Source: Holophagaceae bacterium (lineage in GTDB: Bacteria > Acidobacteriota > Holophagae > Holophagales > Holophagaceae). From it: a stretch of DNA of 35,926 nucleotides. The translations under genes and the position numbers were made by a program. The notes under the pieces are model-generated. The model made no database searches. It had not been told where the DNA came from and was given only the letters and a program-made list of their open reading frames with translations. Position 1 is the stretch's first letter. Every line of letters starts with the position of its first letter. Location of the stretch: contig WRHW01000019.1 in assembly GCA_009783055.1 (NCBI GenBank), positions 1 through 35,926 on the forward strand. The letters are read 5' to 3'. Shown piece after piece: positions 26,101 through 35,009 of this stretch.

Positions 26101-28265
26101 TTCCGAATTTCAGTAATTTAGAGCTTCAGACAACTAAATCTAGCGGGAAGGCAAATTGGGATAGGCAGGCTGGCGATGTCTCTAAACTGACATGGGTGAC
26201 AAACGAACAGATTGCAGTCAAGCCCATGTATTTTGCAGATGACAATGTTGGTGCAGAGCACTTGGGATACCTGGCAGGCATTCCGCCATTCCTCCGAGGG
26301 CCGTACGCTTCTATGTATGTCATCCGCCCTTGGACTGTTCGCCAATACGCCGGATTTTCAACTGCCGAAGAATCCAACGCTTTTTATCGTCGCAATCTGG
26401 CGGCAGGCCAGAAAGGTCTAAGCGTGGCATTTGACCTCGCCACCCACAGAGGATACGACTCAGATCATGGTAGGGTGGTGGGCGATGTTGGTAAGGCTGG
26501 TGTAGCAATCGACAGTATTCTCGATATGAAAATTCTCTTTGACCAGATACCGCTGGACAAGATGAGTGTTTCGATGACAATGAATGGCGCGGTACTGCCG
26601 GTTATGGCCTTCTATATAGTTGCTGGTTTAGAGCAGGGTGCAAAGCTAGAACAATTGAGCGGAACCATTCAGAATGACATTCTAAAAGAGTTTATGGTTC
26701 GCAACACTTATATCTATCCTCCCAAGCCCAGCATGAAGATAATTGCGGACATTATTGCATATACAGCCAAGAACATGCCCAAGTTCAATTCCATTTCTAT
26801 ATCGGGCTACCACATGCAGGAGGCAGGTGCAACAGCAGACCTAGAAATGGCCTATACCCTTGCTGATGGGATTGAATACGTAAGGGCTGGGTTGAAGGCT
26901 GGCCTTAAGGTGGATGAATTTGCGCCACGTCTCAGTTTTTTCTGGGGCGAGGGGATGAATCACTTTATGGAAGTTGCCAAATTGAGGGCGGGTAGGCTAC
27001 TTTGGGCAAAATTATTAAAGACCTTCGACTGCAAAGACCCTAAGTCAATGGCTCTGAGGACCCACAGTCAGACCTCTGGCTGGTCATTAGCAGAGCAAGA
27101 TCCATTCAATAACGTGATCAGGACATGCGTAGAAGCTATGGCCGCCGCGCTTGGTCACACGCAGTCACTGCATACAAATGCACTGGATGAAGCCATTGCT
27201 CTGCCGACTGATTTTAGTGCCCGAATCGCCCGAAATACACAGTTATTCCTTCAGGATGAAACTGGAATGTGTAAGATCGTCGATCCTTGGGGAGGTTCTC
27301 ATTACCTTGAGAGCCTTACTAATGAAATAATGCACCTAGGATGGAAGCATATCCAGGAAGTCGAAAAACTGGGTGGAATGGCGGCGGCTACAGAAACAGG
27401 TTTACCAAAACTTCGCATCGAAGAAGCCGCGGCGCGCCGTCAGGCAAAGATTGACAGCGGTGCAGAAACAATCGTAGGTGTAAACAAGTACCGCCTTGCA
27501 AAAGAGGATGCGATAGAAATTTTGGATGTTGATAACGTAGAAGTTCGTCGTCAACAGCTTGCCCGACTCGAAAAACTCAAGGGCGATAGAGACAATGATG
27601 CTGTAAAGTCTGCTCTCGAGGCTCTCACAAAATGTGCAGATACTGGCGAAGGCAACTTGTTGGAATTGAGTGTCGAGGCGGCAAAGGTACGTGCTACGCT
27701 TGGAGAAATAAGTGATGCGCTTGAAAAAATATTTGGTCGCCATAAAGCGGAGATTAAAGTGATCAGTGGTGTATATTCTTCCGAATATGTCAAAAACGAC
27801 GAAGTGGTAGAGGTTCGCAACTTAACGGAAGCCTTTGCAAAGAAAGAAGGTCGTCGCCCCCGCATCTTAGTAGCCAAATTGGGTCAGGATGGCCATGACC
27901 GCGGGGCTAAAGTGGTGGCAACCGCGTTTGCAGACCTAGGTTTTGATGTGGATATGGGGCCACTCTTTCAAACTCCCGAAGAGGCCGCCAAGATGGCCGC
28001 TGAGAACGATGTCCATGTCGTCGCCATGTCCAGTCTGGCCGCTGGTCACAAAACTTTACTGCCACAGTTGGTTGCAGAACTTAATAAGAATAACTGTGGA
28101 GATATCCTGGTGGTAGCTGGAGGCGTTATCCCTGCCCAAGACTATGAGGCACTTCGCAGTGCAGGAGCCGCCGCTATCTTTGGTCCTGGGACAAACATTC
28201 CTTATAGTGCCAAAATTGTTCTGACAGAGTTGGACAAAAGGATGGGCTTGGGACTAATCAAATGA
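26097..28265 (+). CDS. mutB: Methylmalonyl-CoA mutase large (alpha) subunit
   Basis: Catalytic subunit of adenosylcobalamin-dependent methylmalonyl-CoA mutase, used in propionate formation or propionate assimilation. The 722-residue length is normal. The substrate-binding barrel shows [18 protein letters not shown] and [18 protein letters not shown]. The cobalamin-binding domain has DGHDRG at 598-603, with His600 as the lower cobalt ligand, and later MSSLAAGH and VVAGGVIP. It overlaps mutA by four bases. No epimerase or MeaB-type chaperone gene lies next to it in this window. Confidence 0.97.
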   Translation: MIPNFSNLELQTTKSSGKANWDRQAGDVSKLTWVTNEQIAVKPMYFADDNVGAEHLGYLAGIPPFLRGPYASMYVIRPWTVRQYAGFSTAEESNAFYRRNLAAGQKGLSVAFDLATHRGYDSDHGRVVGDVGKAGVAIDSILDMKILFDQIPLDKMSVSMTMNGAVLPVMAFYIVAGLEQGAKLEQLSGTIQNDILKEFMVRNTYIYPPKPSMKIIADIIAYTAKNMPKFNSISISGYHMQEAGATADLEMAYTLADGIEYVRAGLKAGLKVDEFAPRLSFFWGEGMNHFMEVAKLRAGRLLWAKLLKTFDCKDPKSMALRTHSQTSGWSLAEQDPFNNVIRTCVEAMAAALGHTQSLHTNALDEAIALPTDFSARIARNTQLFLQDETGMCKIVDPWGGSHYLESLTNEIMHLGWKHIQEVEKLGGMAAATETGLPKLRIEEAAARRQAKIDSGAETIVGVNKYRLAKEDAIEILDVDNVEVRRQQLARLEKLKGDRDNDAVKSALEALTKCADTGEGNLLELSVEAAKVRATLGEISDALEKIFGRHKAEIKVISGVYSSEYVKNDEVVEVRNLTEAFAKKEGRRPRILVAKLGQDGHDRGAKVVATAFADLGFDVDMGPLFQTPEEAAKMAAENDVHVVAMSSLAAGHKTLLPQLVAELNKNNCGDILVVAGGVIPAQDYEALRSAGAAAIFGPGTNIPYSAKIVLTELDKRMGLGLIK

Positions 28266-28345
28266 CAGTTTATGTCGCATTTTATTTTGGTTTGTTCATT
28301 GTCAATGACTAGATAGAAAAAACCTTGGAAATTGCTGAGGTGTTT

Positions 28346-31300
28346 ATGAAATGTAAACCCTGTGGTTTTAGGTGGGTGATTCTCATCTCAATGTTGTTCG
28401 CTCAGCACCTAATCTTTGCCCAAGATGGAGTGACATCTAAGAGCCAAGACGGGCATGGCAAAACCAATGAAAAGATTGAAATTATAAAAGATGATCCAAT
28501 TGCACGTGCCAAGTGGTTTGACGAATGGTTTGGCCCTGTTACTCCCGATTACCTTGAATACAAAATGAAGGTTACAGATCAAGAGATACAGAAATGGGGA
28601 CACCTGATTCCTGGCACAGCCAATTACCAAAAATACAATTTGACACTAGCGGCAGATGGAATAATCAGGGCTGGCGTTCCAAGCAAGTTATGGAATAATA
28701 TCGGCCCTTGGCGAGGGCAGAGCCAGACTGCCAATAGTAGTATTGTAGACCTCAATATTGTAGATACTGGGAGGCCAACAATTATCTTGCCACATCCAAC
28801 CAATCCCCGCATGTTGTATGTCGGTTATGCTGGTGGCGGGCTATGGCGTTGCAGTGAAGCCGATATTACTTCAAATTATGATTGGGTATGGAAATCTCTT
28901 ACGGATGGTCTACCCGGTGGGGGAACTGCTGGCAATCTCTCTATCGGTTCTGCTGATTTTAAGCCTGAAAATCCAAACACCATTTATCTCGCCCTTGGCG
29001 ACATGATGAGCGGATCCAGTACAGCCGAGGGTCGGGGTTTCTTTATTTCCAGTGATGGAGGCGACACTTGGGTCCGTGGTGGCACACTTGGTGACACTAC
29101 GCGTGTAAAGACTGTTTTGGCATTGCAAGGCAATATTGTATTAGTGGCAGGCAATAGGGGGTTATTTCGATCTGTAGATGGTGGTATGAATTTTACAAGG
29201 ATTCAGAGTGGCCCGCTGATGGATGGTACAGGTACTAATTACACTGGTGCACCATATCCTCCGATGGAAATGGCCACTTGCTGGGATGTAATTAAATTGC
29301 AAGACGATAGTCTGGTTATGACATACCAATTCGTTGATAGTGGCTATGGAGTTTATGGTGGCGGTGGCGTGGCATTTTCTACCGATGATGGCCTTACCTG
29401 GACAGAGGCTGAAATTGGATCTGGTTTCCCAGCCAATGGATTTGGTCGTATCGCCATAGCGGCTAGTGGATTGACTATGTATGGCCTTTACATGACTGGG
29501 GATATTCCAGATAACAGAAACTTCCCCAAGGCCCTGATGAAGTCAATTGATGGGGGTAGGTCATGGTTTTACCAAGCCTCACCAACTCTTTTTAGCCTGA
29601 GTGGAGATGGGAGCCAAACCCGATATAACCACATGATTGCAGTAGACCCATCTAATGCCGATTCTGTTTTTGTGGGTACCAATTTATCTCTGTATCGATC
29701 CCAAGATGGTGGTCTCACTTTCTCCCAGATGACTAGCTGGATTGCTCAAGGTTTCCAGTACACACATGCGGATTTTCATATTTCTGCGTGGGCACCTTCA
29801 GGACAAAAAACACTTTTTATCGGGACAGATGGCGGATTATCAATACTTCGTCAACCTGACATTTCTCCAATACCATTTGAAGGCAGTAATACACTGGTGC
29901 AGTCGAATCCAAGCATTATTGATCACCGCCGAAATAGAAATATTTCAACACAACTTGTCTATAACATTGGTAGTACCTCAGCAACGACACCTGCTGGTTC
30001 CAGAAACCGAGTGATAGCCGGGTTTCAGGATTTAGGTACACGACTTAGGACTGATAATAATGTTGTTGAAGGCACCTACAACACAGTTATTGGCGGCGAT
30101 GGGTTTGGATGTGTAATACATCCATATATTGGAAACTGGATGCTTGGTTCGCTGTATTATACGAGGGTATATCGTAGCATTAACGACAGTAGCTTTTCTC
30201 AATCGACAAGTGGGATCGCAGAGGCTGGCAATAGCTCGGCGACACCATTCCATACCCGCATAATCAGCACTCTAGCAGATTCAACTGGAAACCGTGTATA
30301 TACCTATACTAATAATGTGCCTTATGTTTCTGATGACTTTGGGGCATCATGGAGTGCTTTGCCAACAGCCGGGAATGGATGGCCTACCGAAACTATACGC
30401 AATTTCGGTGCATCGAACCTTAGGCTGGGTTTAATTGGGGCAGTATTTGATGTCACTGTGAACTTGGGCGCAGGCATCTACCACCGTGGCAGAGTTGCTA
30501 TTTCTGAGGACAATGGCACTACATGGAGAACTATTACTGGGCTCCCAGGCTGTCTAAACAGCATGTCAGATATTACTTTTGATACTGCAGACCCAAACGT
30601 TATTTATGTTGCTTCTGTGCGCCCTGCTATTTGGAATATCGGCGGTGCAGAAGGTGGGTTGGGGGCAAACCATATTTGGAAATCCACTGATCTGGGGTAT
30701 ACATGGAAGGCCATTGATGGTTCCCAAACCGATTCCAACGGATTTCCATTCGGGATACCTGTTCACGTTGTAAAAGTTGACCCGTTCGACAACAACGTAG
30801 TGTATGCAGGGACTGACGTGGGGCTGTACCGTTCATCTGACCAAGGTAATACTTGGGTTCGCTTTGGAGATGGATTTCCACTAGTCGCTGTGCGGGATAT
30901 ATACATCGCTCCTGATGGTAGCTTCATGCGGGTGGGTACTCATGGCCGAGGAATTTGGGAAATGGAAGGAATAACTGAAAATTATACTCCACGAATAATT
31001 TCCCAATCGCCTACCATCCACCATGGGCTTCCCGGAACCAGTACTGATTTTAGTGTTGGTGCTGTTGGTATTCCTGCTCCAACATATCAGTGGCAAGAGT
31101 CTGACAATGGCGGGGCAAGTTGGTCAAATATTTCCGGAGCAACAAATCGAATTTATTCTCTAACCCTCTATGGCAGGGATAACAACAAAAAATTAAGAGT
31201 GATTGTCGCAAATTCGATTGGTACTGCAACATGCGACCCCATTACAATAAATGTCAACGCTTTTGATATTGATGGTAGTCCTGGGATAGATGTATTTGAC

Positions 31301-31420
31301 CTGTTGAAATTCATGTCAATGTATGGAAGTACTAACCCTGACCATCTTTTGCTAGCCGACTTCAATGGGGATGGAAAGATTGACGATGCAGATCTCGCTA
31401 TTCTTCTAGGCGCATTCTGA
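28346..31420 (+). CDS. Secreted Asp-box beta-propeller protein with Ig-like and dockerin-like domains
   Basis: I start at the ATG at 28346 (1024 residues) because GAGG lies five bases upstream and a Sec signal follows (WVILISMLFAQHLIFAQ). The body has repeated Asp boxes of the form S-x-D-x-G-x-T-W: SSDGGDTW (236), STDDGLTW, SIDGGRSW, SQDGGLTF, SEDNGTTW, STDLGYTW and SSDQGNTW (830). This is the pattern of sortilin/VPS10-like, sialidase-like and GH74-like propellers; no catalytic residues can be assigned by eye. An Ig-like domain follows (about 883-970, TYQWQESDNGG). The C-terminal 51 residues (974-1024) hold two EF-hand-like loops, DIDGSPGIDVFD and DFNGDGKIDDAD, as in type I dockerins. The gene lies 80 bp after mutB with no clear promoter in between and 10 nt before a lipoprotein with a cohesin-like domain. 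Confidence 0.85.
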   Translation: MKCKPCGFRWVILISMLFAQHLIFAQDGVTSKSQDGHGKTNEKIEIIKDDPIARAKWFDEWFGPVTPDYLEYKMKVTDQEIQKWGHLIPGTANYQKYNLTLAADGIIRAGVPSKLWNNIGPWRGQSQTANSSIVDLNIVDTGRPTIILPHPTNPRMLYVGYAGGGLWRCSEADITSNYDWVWKSLTDGLPGGGTAGNLSIGSADFKPENPNTIYLALGDMMSGSSTAEGRGFFISSDGGDTWVRGGTLGDTTRVKTVLALQGNIVLVAGNRGLFRSVDGGMNFTRIQSGPLMDGTGTNYTGAPYPPMEMATCWDVIKLQDDSLVMTYQFVDSGYGVYGGGGVAFSTDDGLTWTEAEIGSGFPANGFGRIAIAASGLTMYGLYMTGDIPDNRNFPKALMKSIDGGRSWFYQASPTLFSLSGDGSQTRYNHMIAVDPSNADSVFVGTNLSLYRSQDGGLTFSQMTSWIAQGFQYTHADFHISAWAPSGQKTLFIGTDGGLSILRQPDISPIPFEGSNTLVQSNPSIIDHRRNRNISTQLVYNIGSTSATTPAGSRNRVIAGFQDLGTRLRTDNNVVEGTYNTVIGGDGFGCVIHPYIGNWMLGSLYYTRVYRSINDSSFSQSTSGIAEAGNSSATPFHTRIISTLADSTGNRVYTYTNNVPYVSDDFGASWSALPTAGNGWPTETIRNFGASNLRLGLIGAVFDVTVNLGAGIYHRGRVAISEDNGTTWRTITGLPGCLNSMSDITFDTADPNVIYVASVRPAIWNIGGAEGGLGANHIWKSTDLGYTWKAIDGSQTDSNGFPFGIPVHVVKVDPFDNNVVYAGTDVGLYRSSDQGNTWVRFGDGFPLVAVRDIYIAPDGSFMRVGTHGRGIWEMEGITENYTPRIISQSPTIHHGLPGTSTDFSVGAVGIPAPTYQWQESDNGGASWSNISGATNRIYSLTLYGRDNNKKLRVIVANSIGTATCDPITINVNAFDIDGSPGIDVFDLLKFMSMYGSTNPDHLLLADFNGDGKIDDADLAILLGAF

Positions 31421-31430
31421 GGGCATGACC

Positions 31431-32279
31431 ATGAAAATAAAACATGCAATTATAGCTTTTTTTACAACTACATTGGCCTTTTTTGTAAGTTGCAGTGGTG
31501 GAGGAGGCGGGGGAGGGGGACGTGACAACCCCCCGTCAGCTACTATTGCTGTCACCATTGCTCCAAAATCAATAGATATCAACTCTGGCGAAACGCAACA
31601 GTTTACAGCCACTGTTACAGGCACCAATGACCAACGGGTTACTTGGTCATTGGTAGAAAATGGAACTGGAGCCACGTTGTCTCAGAATGGCCTATATACA
31701 GCCCCAACCGTGTCTGGCACATACCATATCAAGGTGGTCAGTGTTGCAAATGCTTCCAAGTCCGATACTGCGACAGTAAACGTAACAGTTCCTCGGGGAT
31801 TGAACTACACAGACCCTACCTCTGGTTATGGGTTTAGGTTTGTTAAGAATACAGCATTAACAACCAAGACCCACTTAGTGCTTGACTTGGTTGCTACGCA
31901 ACAGTCGAGTCAATGTGCTGGATTTGCAATTACAGTATCCCATGATAGTGCGAATGCTGTTAGCTGGGCAAAAGTGTCTCCAACGGACAAATCGATGGTG
32001 CAAAATGGAGCAGTATTTTCCATTGGTGCAGAACAAACTGGCCTTATGGCAACAACATCTGGCACCCAAATTAAAGCAATTGTCTCCCAAAAGGGAGTAG
32101 GCGATCTAAAGAACTTGAACAACGGGGTACTGGCTAGTATTGCGCTTGACATAAAAGATGGGGCCACGCCTTGCACAATACCGCTCACAGTTGAAAAGTT
32201 TGAAATTATCAACGGTAACAGAACAATAACTAGCATTTCTACGGGTTCTGTTAGATTTGGGACGCTCACAATTAATTGA
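31431..32279 (+). CDS. Lipoprotein with Ig-like and cohesin-like domains
   Basis: A 282-residue protein; the ATG at 31431 is preferred over the ATG six bases upstream because TGAGGG is then at a proper distance. The signal ends in a lipobox (FFVSC, Cys21), followed by a run of eight glycines (23-30). Residues about 37-120 form a bacterial Ig-like (BIG2-type) domain (QQFTATVTG, VTWSLVENG, GLYTAP). Residues about 130-282 look like a cohesin or related beta-sandwich: LVLDLVA, CAGFAITVSHD, NNGVLASIALDIKDG, IPLTVEKFEII and a final GSVRFGTLTI. It follows the dockerin-bearing propeller gene by 10 nt, so the two are surely one transcript. The lipoprotein and Ig calls are firm; the cohesin call is by eye and moderate. 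Confidence 0.8.
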   Translation: MKIKHAIIAFFTTTLAFFVSCSGGGGGGGGRDNPPSATIAVTIAPKSIDINSGETQQFTATVTGTNDQRVTWSLVENGTGATLSQNGLYTAPTVSGTYHIKVVSVANASKSDTATVNVTVPRGLNYTDPTSGYGFRFVKNTALTTKTHLVLDLVATQQSSQCAGFAITVSHDSANAVSWAKVSPTDKSMVQNGAVFSIGAEQTGLMATTSGTQIKAIVSQKGVGDLKNLNNGVLASIALDIKDGATPCTIPLTVEKFEIINGNRTITSISTGSVRFGTLTIN

Positions 32280-32314
32280 TCTGATTTCCTACCATGCTTC
32301 TAACGGGCTGAACA

Positions 32315-32908
32315 CTACTCGGTATTTGCCTTGGCTCCCAAACAGAACCTTACAAGGGAGCGTTGACCAGAAACAGGAAGCTCATAGGGGAATATTTCGT
32401 AACACCATTCAGCAGTGATCCCGGAAAGTTTGCAGTCTGGCCCTCTAAATGCAAAAAATGGGGCACTTGGAGCAGAGTGTCTCTTCCACCACTTTAATAG
32501 CAGACTGATTGCGCCAACTGCTTTTGCCGTACCGAAATGTGCATTCAGTGGTGCCAATGAATCAATAGAACCGCGCACCGCAAATAAATTTTGCAGATTG
32601 AGTTCGAGGGCAACTTGTTGGACAAAGGCCATTTTTTTGTGGTTTCGGTCGATTGCGAAAACACGGATGTCCGGCCTGTAAGCCGCGATAACAACCGCAG
32701 GTATCCCAATGCCAGAGCCAAAATCTGCGACCCGAGAGTCCGGCGAGAGAGAGATCAGATGGGGTAGCAATACCGAAGAATCTAGCAATAGGGACTCAAA
32801 GCGAGTATCAGGGTTCAGAGATGTGAAAGAATGAATCTTGTTCCATCTGTCTAACAAGCTTAGATAGGCTTGTGCAATGCCACGAATTTTTTCTGGAAAA
32901 ATAATCAT
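32315..32908 (-). CDS. rsmG: 16S rRNA (guanine527-N7)-methyltransferase
   Basis: SAM-dependent enzyme (also called GidB) that methylates G527 of 16S rRNA. The 197-residue length fits (about 207 in E. coli). The SAM-binding motif VADFGSGIGIPAVVIA (about 61-76) and the following VFAIDRNHKKMAFV are typical of the Rossmann-fold family. It is convergent with the lipoprotein gene (35-bp gap, no visible terminator) and divergent from ybeY across 240 bp. No strong ribosome binding site precedes the ATG. Loss of this gene is known to give low-level streptomycin resistance in several bacteria; here it looks intact. Confidence 0.93.
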   Translation of the reverse strand: MIIFPEKIRGIAQAYLSLLDRWNKIHSFTSLNPDTRFESLLLDSSVLLPHLISLSPDSRVADFGSGIGIPAVVIAAYRPDIRVFAIDRNHKKMAFVQQVALELNLQNLFAVRGSIDSLAPLNAHFGTAKAVGAISLLLKWWKRHSAPSAPFFAFRGPDCKLSGITAEWCYEIFPYELPVSGQRSLVRFCLGAKANTE

Positions 32909-33082
32909 AAATATTTGGGATAGAACACACCAACGAATCCAAAAACGATCAATAATAGCTAATTTTATTGCATTGTACGCTAATAGTTAATAGCAAAGAC
33001 TTATTTTTTCTGGTACAGCGATGCAACTACCAGATGCCTTAATAATACAAGAATAAGAACATTGTGCCTATAATTAATTGCC

Positions 33083-33111
33083 TTGACATCAGCGAAAATT
33101 TGTATAATAAT
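33083..33111 (+). promoter_or_regulatory. Likely ybeY promoter
   Basis: A perfect TTGACA at 33083-33088 is followed after 17 bp by AATAAT (33106-33111); a TATAAT at 33103-33108 is also present at 14-bp spacing. The ybeY ATG lies about 37 bp downstream behind GAGG at 33138-33141. The remainder of the 240-bp rsmG/ybeY spacer is A+T-rich with no gene seen. Confidence 0.65.
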
Positions 33112-33148
33112 ACTATTGATTTGTCACTCCCTTCAATGAGGTAAAAAA

Positions 33149-33895
33149 ATGGATTTCAAAATTGATTGGTCTAGTAGAAGCAAACTTAGGGGGCCTGGAG
33201 AGCATTCCATTGGGGATTTAGTAAAAAAACTATGTCAACAATTAAGTCCTCAATCCCAAGGAATATCTATCTCTTATGTAGATAATAGAGGGATGAAGAA
33301 AATTAATAAATTGCACAGAGGTATTAATAAAACAACTGATGTATTAAGTTTTCCTGCATCTCCCGAAAAAGGTGAATTTAGTCACCTTGGAGATATTGTT
33401 ATTTGTCTGGAAGTTGCTGAAAAAAAGGCGAAGCAAATTGGTGTCAGTCGCCGTAGACAAGTTGAGACATTGATAATTCATGGATTTCTGCATCTTTGTG
33501 GCTATGACCACGAAAAGGATACAGGTGAAATGATGGGTCTTCAGGCAGTTCTTGAAAAAGAGCTACTAAAAGAAGAACCACTTCCGTTGGGCAAAAAGAG
33601 GGGGCGAAAGCCGGGCAGTAAGTTAAAAACATTAAAAACTGGTGAAAGGGTGGTTGTCACTGGTCGAGCCGCGCAGGCAATTATTCGCAAAGAAAAAACT
33701 CAAAGGGAAAAACCTAACAAAACCGTTTCGAAAGCAAGAAAAGCGGCCAAGGCTACAACTGGAGCAAAGATGTCTGCAAGAGGGCCTGGCAGGCCACGTA
33801 AGGGAGTAGTTAGGGCTGTTGAGGCAAAGTCAGCCGTAAAACGTCCACGTCGTCAAAAACGAAGAGTTAAAACCCGCACTGGCATCATTTCTTAG
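33149..33895 (+). CDS. ybeY: Endoribonuclease YbeY with a C-terminal basic AT-hook-like tail
   Basis: YbeY is a metal-dependent RNase involved in 16S rRNA 3' maturation and ribosome quality control. Residues 1-142 are a normal YbeY: TTDVLSFP (62-69), GDIVICLE (81-88) and the zinc motif HGFLHLCGYDH with His111, His115 and His121. The family is usually about 150-170 residues; this one has 248. The extra tail (about 143-248) is rich in Lys, Arg, Ala and Pro and carries AT-hook-like cores: KKRGRKPGSK (149-158), RGPGRPRKG (211-219) and KRPRRQKRR (231-239). The tail is in frame with no stop or frameshift sign, so it is part of the protein. It could bind rRNA or DNA. Start choice rests on GAGG and the promoter upstream. 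Confidence 0.94.
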   Translation: MDFKIDWSSRSKLRGPGEHSIGDLVKKLCQQLSPQSQGISISYVDNRGMKKINKLHRGINKTTDVLSFPASPEKGEFSHLGDIVICLEVAEKKAKQIGVSRRRQVETLIIHGFLHLCGYDHEKDTGEMMGLQAVLEKELLKEEPLPLGKKRGRKPGSKLKTLKTGERVVVTGRAAQAIIRKEKTQREKPNKTVSKARKAAKATTGAKMSARGPGRPRKGVVRAVEAKSAVKRPRRQKRRVKTRTGIIS

Positions 33896-34209
33896 CTTGA
33901 TCTGTCGCAAATCTGAAAAGGTTCCAGTTTGAAATTTTTTGAATAATGAAATAATCTTTATTAATAGAGGTAATTTCAAAACCATGTTGTACGCCTGTGT
34001 CCTCCATTTCGCCATATGCTCCAAAGTTGCATCCAGCTTTGTTTTAGGCGCAATCTATCAATTCCGTTGTTTCAAAACCCTTTGGGTTTTGAAAATGGCT
34101 ATATAGATAACTATCATGTTTTTTGATGTTGCAAGTCCCATTTTGATTGTTTCTGCAATTCAGGGTGACTGCCTTTTGAAAACGGCCACTTACTTTAATC
34201 GGAGTCAAC
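33896..34209. other. Intergenic stretch of 314 bp with a strong hairpin
   Basis: No coding region is supported here. The main element is the perfect inverted repeat at 34070-34094. A second copy of its left arm (TTTCAAAACC) lies at 33974-33983. I see no confident promoter; GGAG at 34201-34204 is the ribosome binding site of the next gene. Confidence 0.5.
34070..34094. terminator. Perfect 11-bp stem-loop downstream of ybeY
   Basis: TTTCAAAACCC (34070-34080), a TTT loop, and GGGTTTTGAAA (34084-34094) form an 11-bp perfect stem. No T-run follows on either strand, so a standard intrinsic terminator is uncertain. It lies 175 bp after the ybeY stop and 116 bp ahead of the next start codon. Confidence 0.4.
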
Positions 34210-34932
34210 GTGATTAACCTCGGCATTAGCCTTGGCGTAGCCATTCTCTTCGCAAGTCTGCTCATCTGGCTAGGAGTAAACCCTCCTTTGTTAGGGATAC
34301 TTCTTGGGCTGATACCCGGAACTGGGCTATTCATTTATTTCGGCAAACGAATGCAGGAAAAATTGGAAAAGATATTTTTGCGCGCTTCAGAGCAAATCAA
34401 GCGCCAACAATTTGATCCGGCAATCGAAACTATGAAGGAAGGCTATAAACTTGCGCCTTGGCAATTCTTAGTAAAGGGTTCTATTGATGGCCAAATTGGG
34501 ACATTGCAGTATATGAGAAACAAGCATACCGAGGCAGAGCCACTCCTAAAGTCTGCCAGTATGAACCATTACTTTGCAAAGGCAATGTTGGCAATCTTGT
34601 ACTGGAAGCGAGGCGAGAGAGGCACAGCAAAAAAAATATTTGATACAGCAGTAAAGGCTGGAAAAAAAGATAGCCTGATATATGCATTATATGCCTATGT
34701 ACTTAATGAGATGCACGAAAGGGATTCAGCAATCAACATCCTAAATCAGGGTCTAAAAAAATGTAAAGATGATGAACGTCTGCTGTCAAATCGAACCTTG
34801 CTCCAAAACAAAAAACCAATGAAAATGAAGGTTTATGGCGAACAATGGTATCAGTTTATGTTGGAACGTCCAGTCATTCGCCAAGGTCCGCCACCGTTTG
34901 CGCGTATGTCCAAACGCATGGTACGAGGATGA
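34210..34932 (+). CDS. Membrane-anchored TPR-like protein
   Basis: A 240-residue protein starting with GTG at 34210, chosen because GGAG lies five bases upstream and the membrane part begins at once. Two hydrophobic segments (ISLGVAILFASLLIWLGV and LLGILLGLIPGTGLFIYFG) are followed by a charged region and a helical, TPR-like domain (about 55-200): FDPAIETMKEGYKLAP, AMLAILYWKRGERGTAKKIFDTAVKAG and ERDSAINILNQGLKKC. The C-terminus is basic (RMSKRMVRG). This architecture suggests a cytoplasmic scaffold tied to the inner membrane. I do not recognise a specific family. It is followed after 77 bp by yebC, which has its own promoter. Confidence 0.8.
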   Translation: MINLGISLGVAILFASLLIWLGVNPPLLGILLGLIPGTGLFIYFGKRMQEKLEKIFLRASEQIKRQQFDPAIETMKEGYKLAPWQFLVKGSIDGQIGTLQYMRNKHTEAEPLLKSASMNHYFAKAMLAILYWKRGERGTAKKIFDTAVKAGKKDSLIYALYAYVLNEMHERDSAINILNQGLKKCKDDERLLSNRTLLQNKKPMKMKVYGEQWYQFMLERPVIRQGPPPFARMSKRMVRG

Positions 34933-34977
34933 ATTTATTGGGTGCTATGCACTCTATTAGTCCGTGAGCTGTAAATT

Positions 34978-34986
34978 TGATATAAT
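34978..34986 (+). promoter_or_regulatory. Extended -10 promoter of yebC
   Basis: TGATATAAT matches TGNTATAAT exactly; no good -35 box is seen. The start would fall near 34993, close to the AAGGAGA ribosome binding site of yebC, giving a leader of only about 17 nt. Confidence 0.6.
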
Positions 34987-35009
34987 TATTTCTTTGCAAG
35001 GAGAGCAAC

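Noticed and set aside
28346-31420. Assignment of the propeller protein as a GH74 xyloglucanase
   Set aside because: Asp boxes and a dockerin occur in GH74 enzymes, but they are also common in non-enzymatic propellers, and I cannot identify the catalytic Asp pair by eye.
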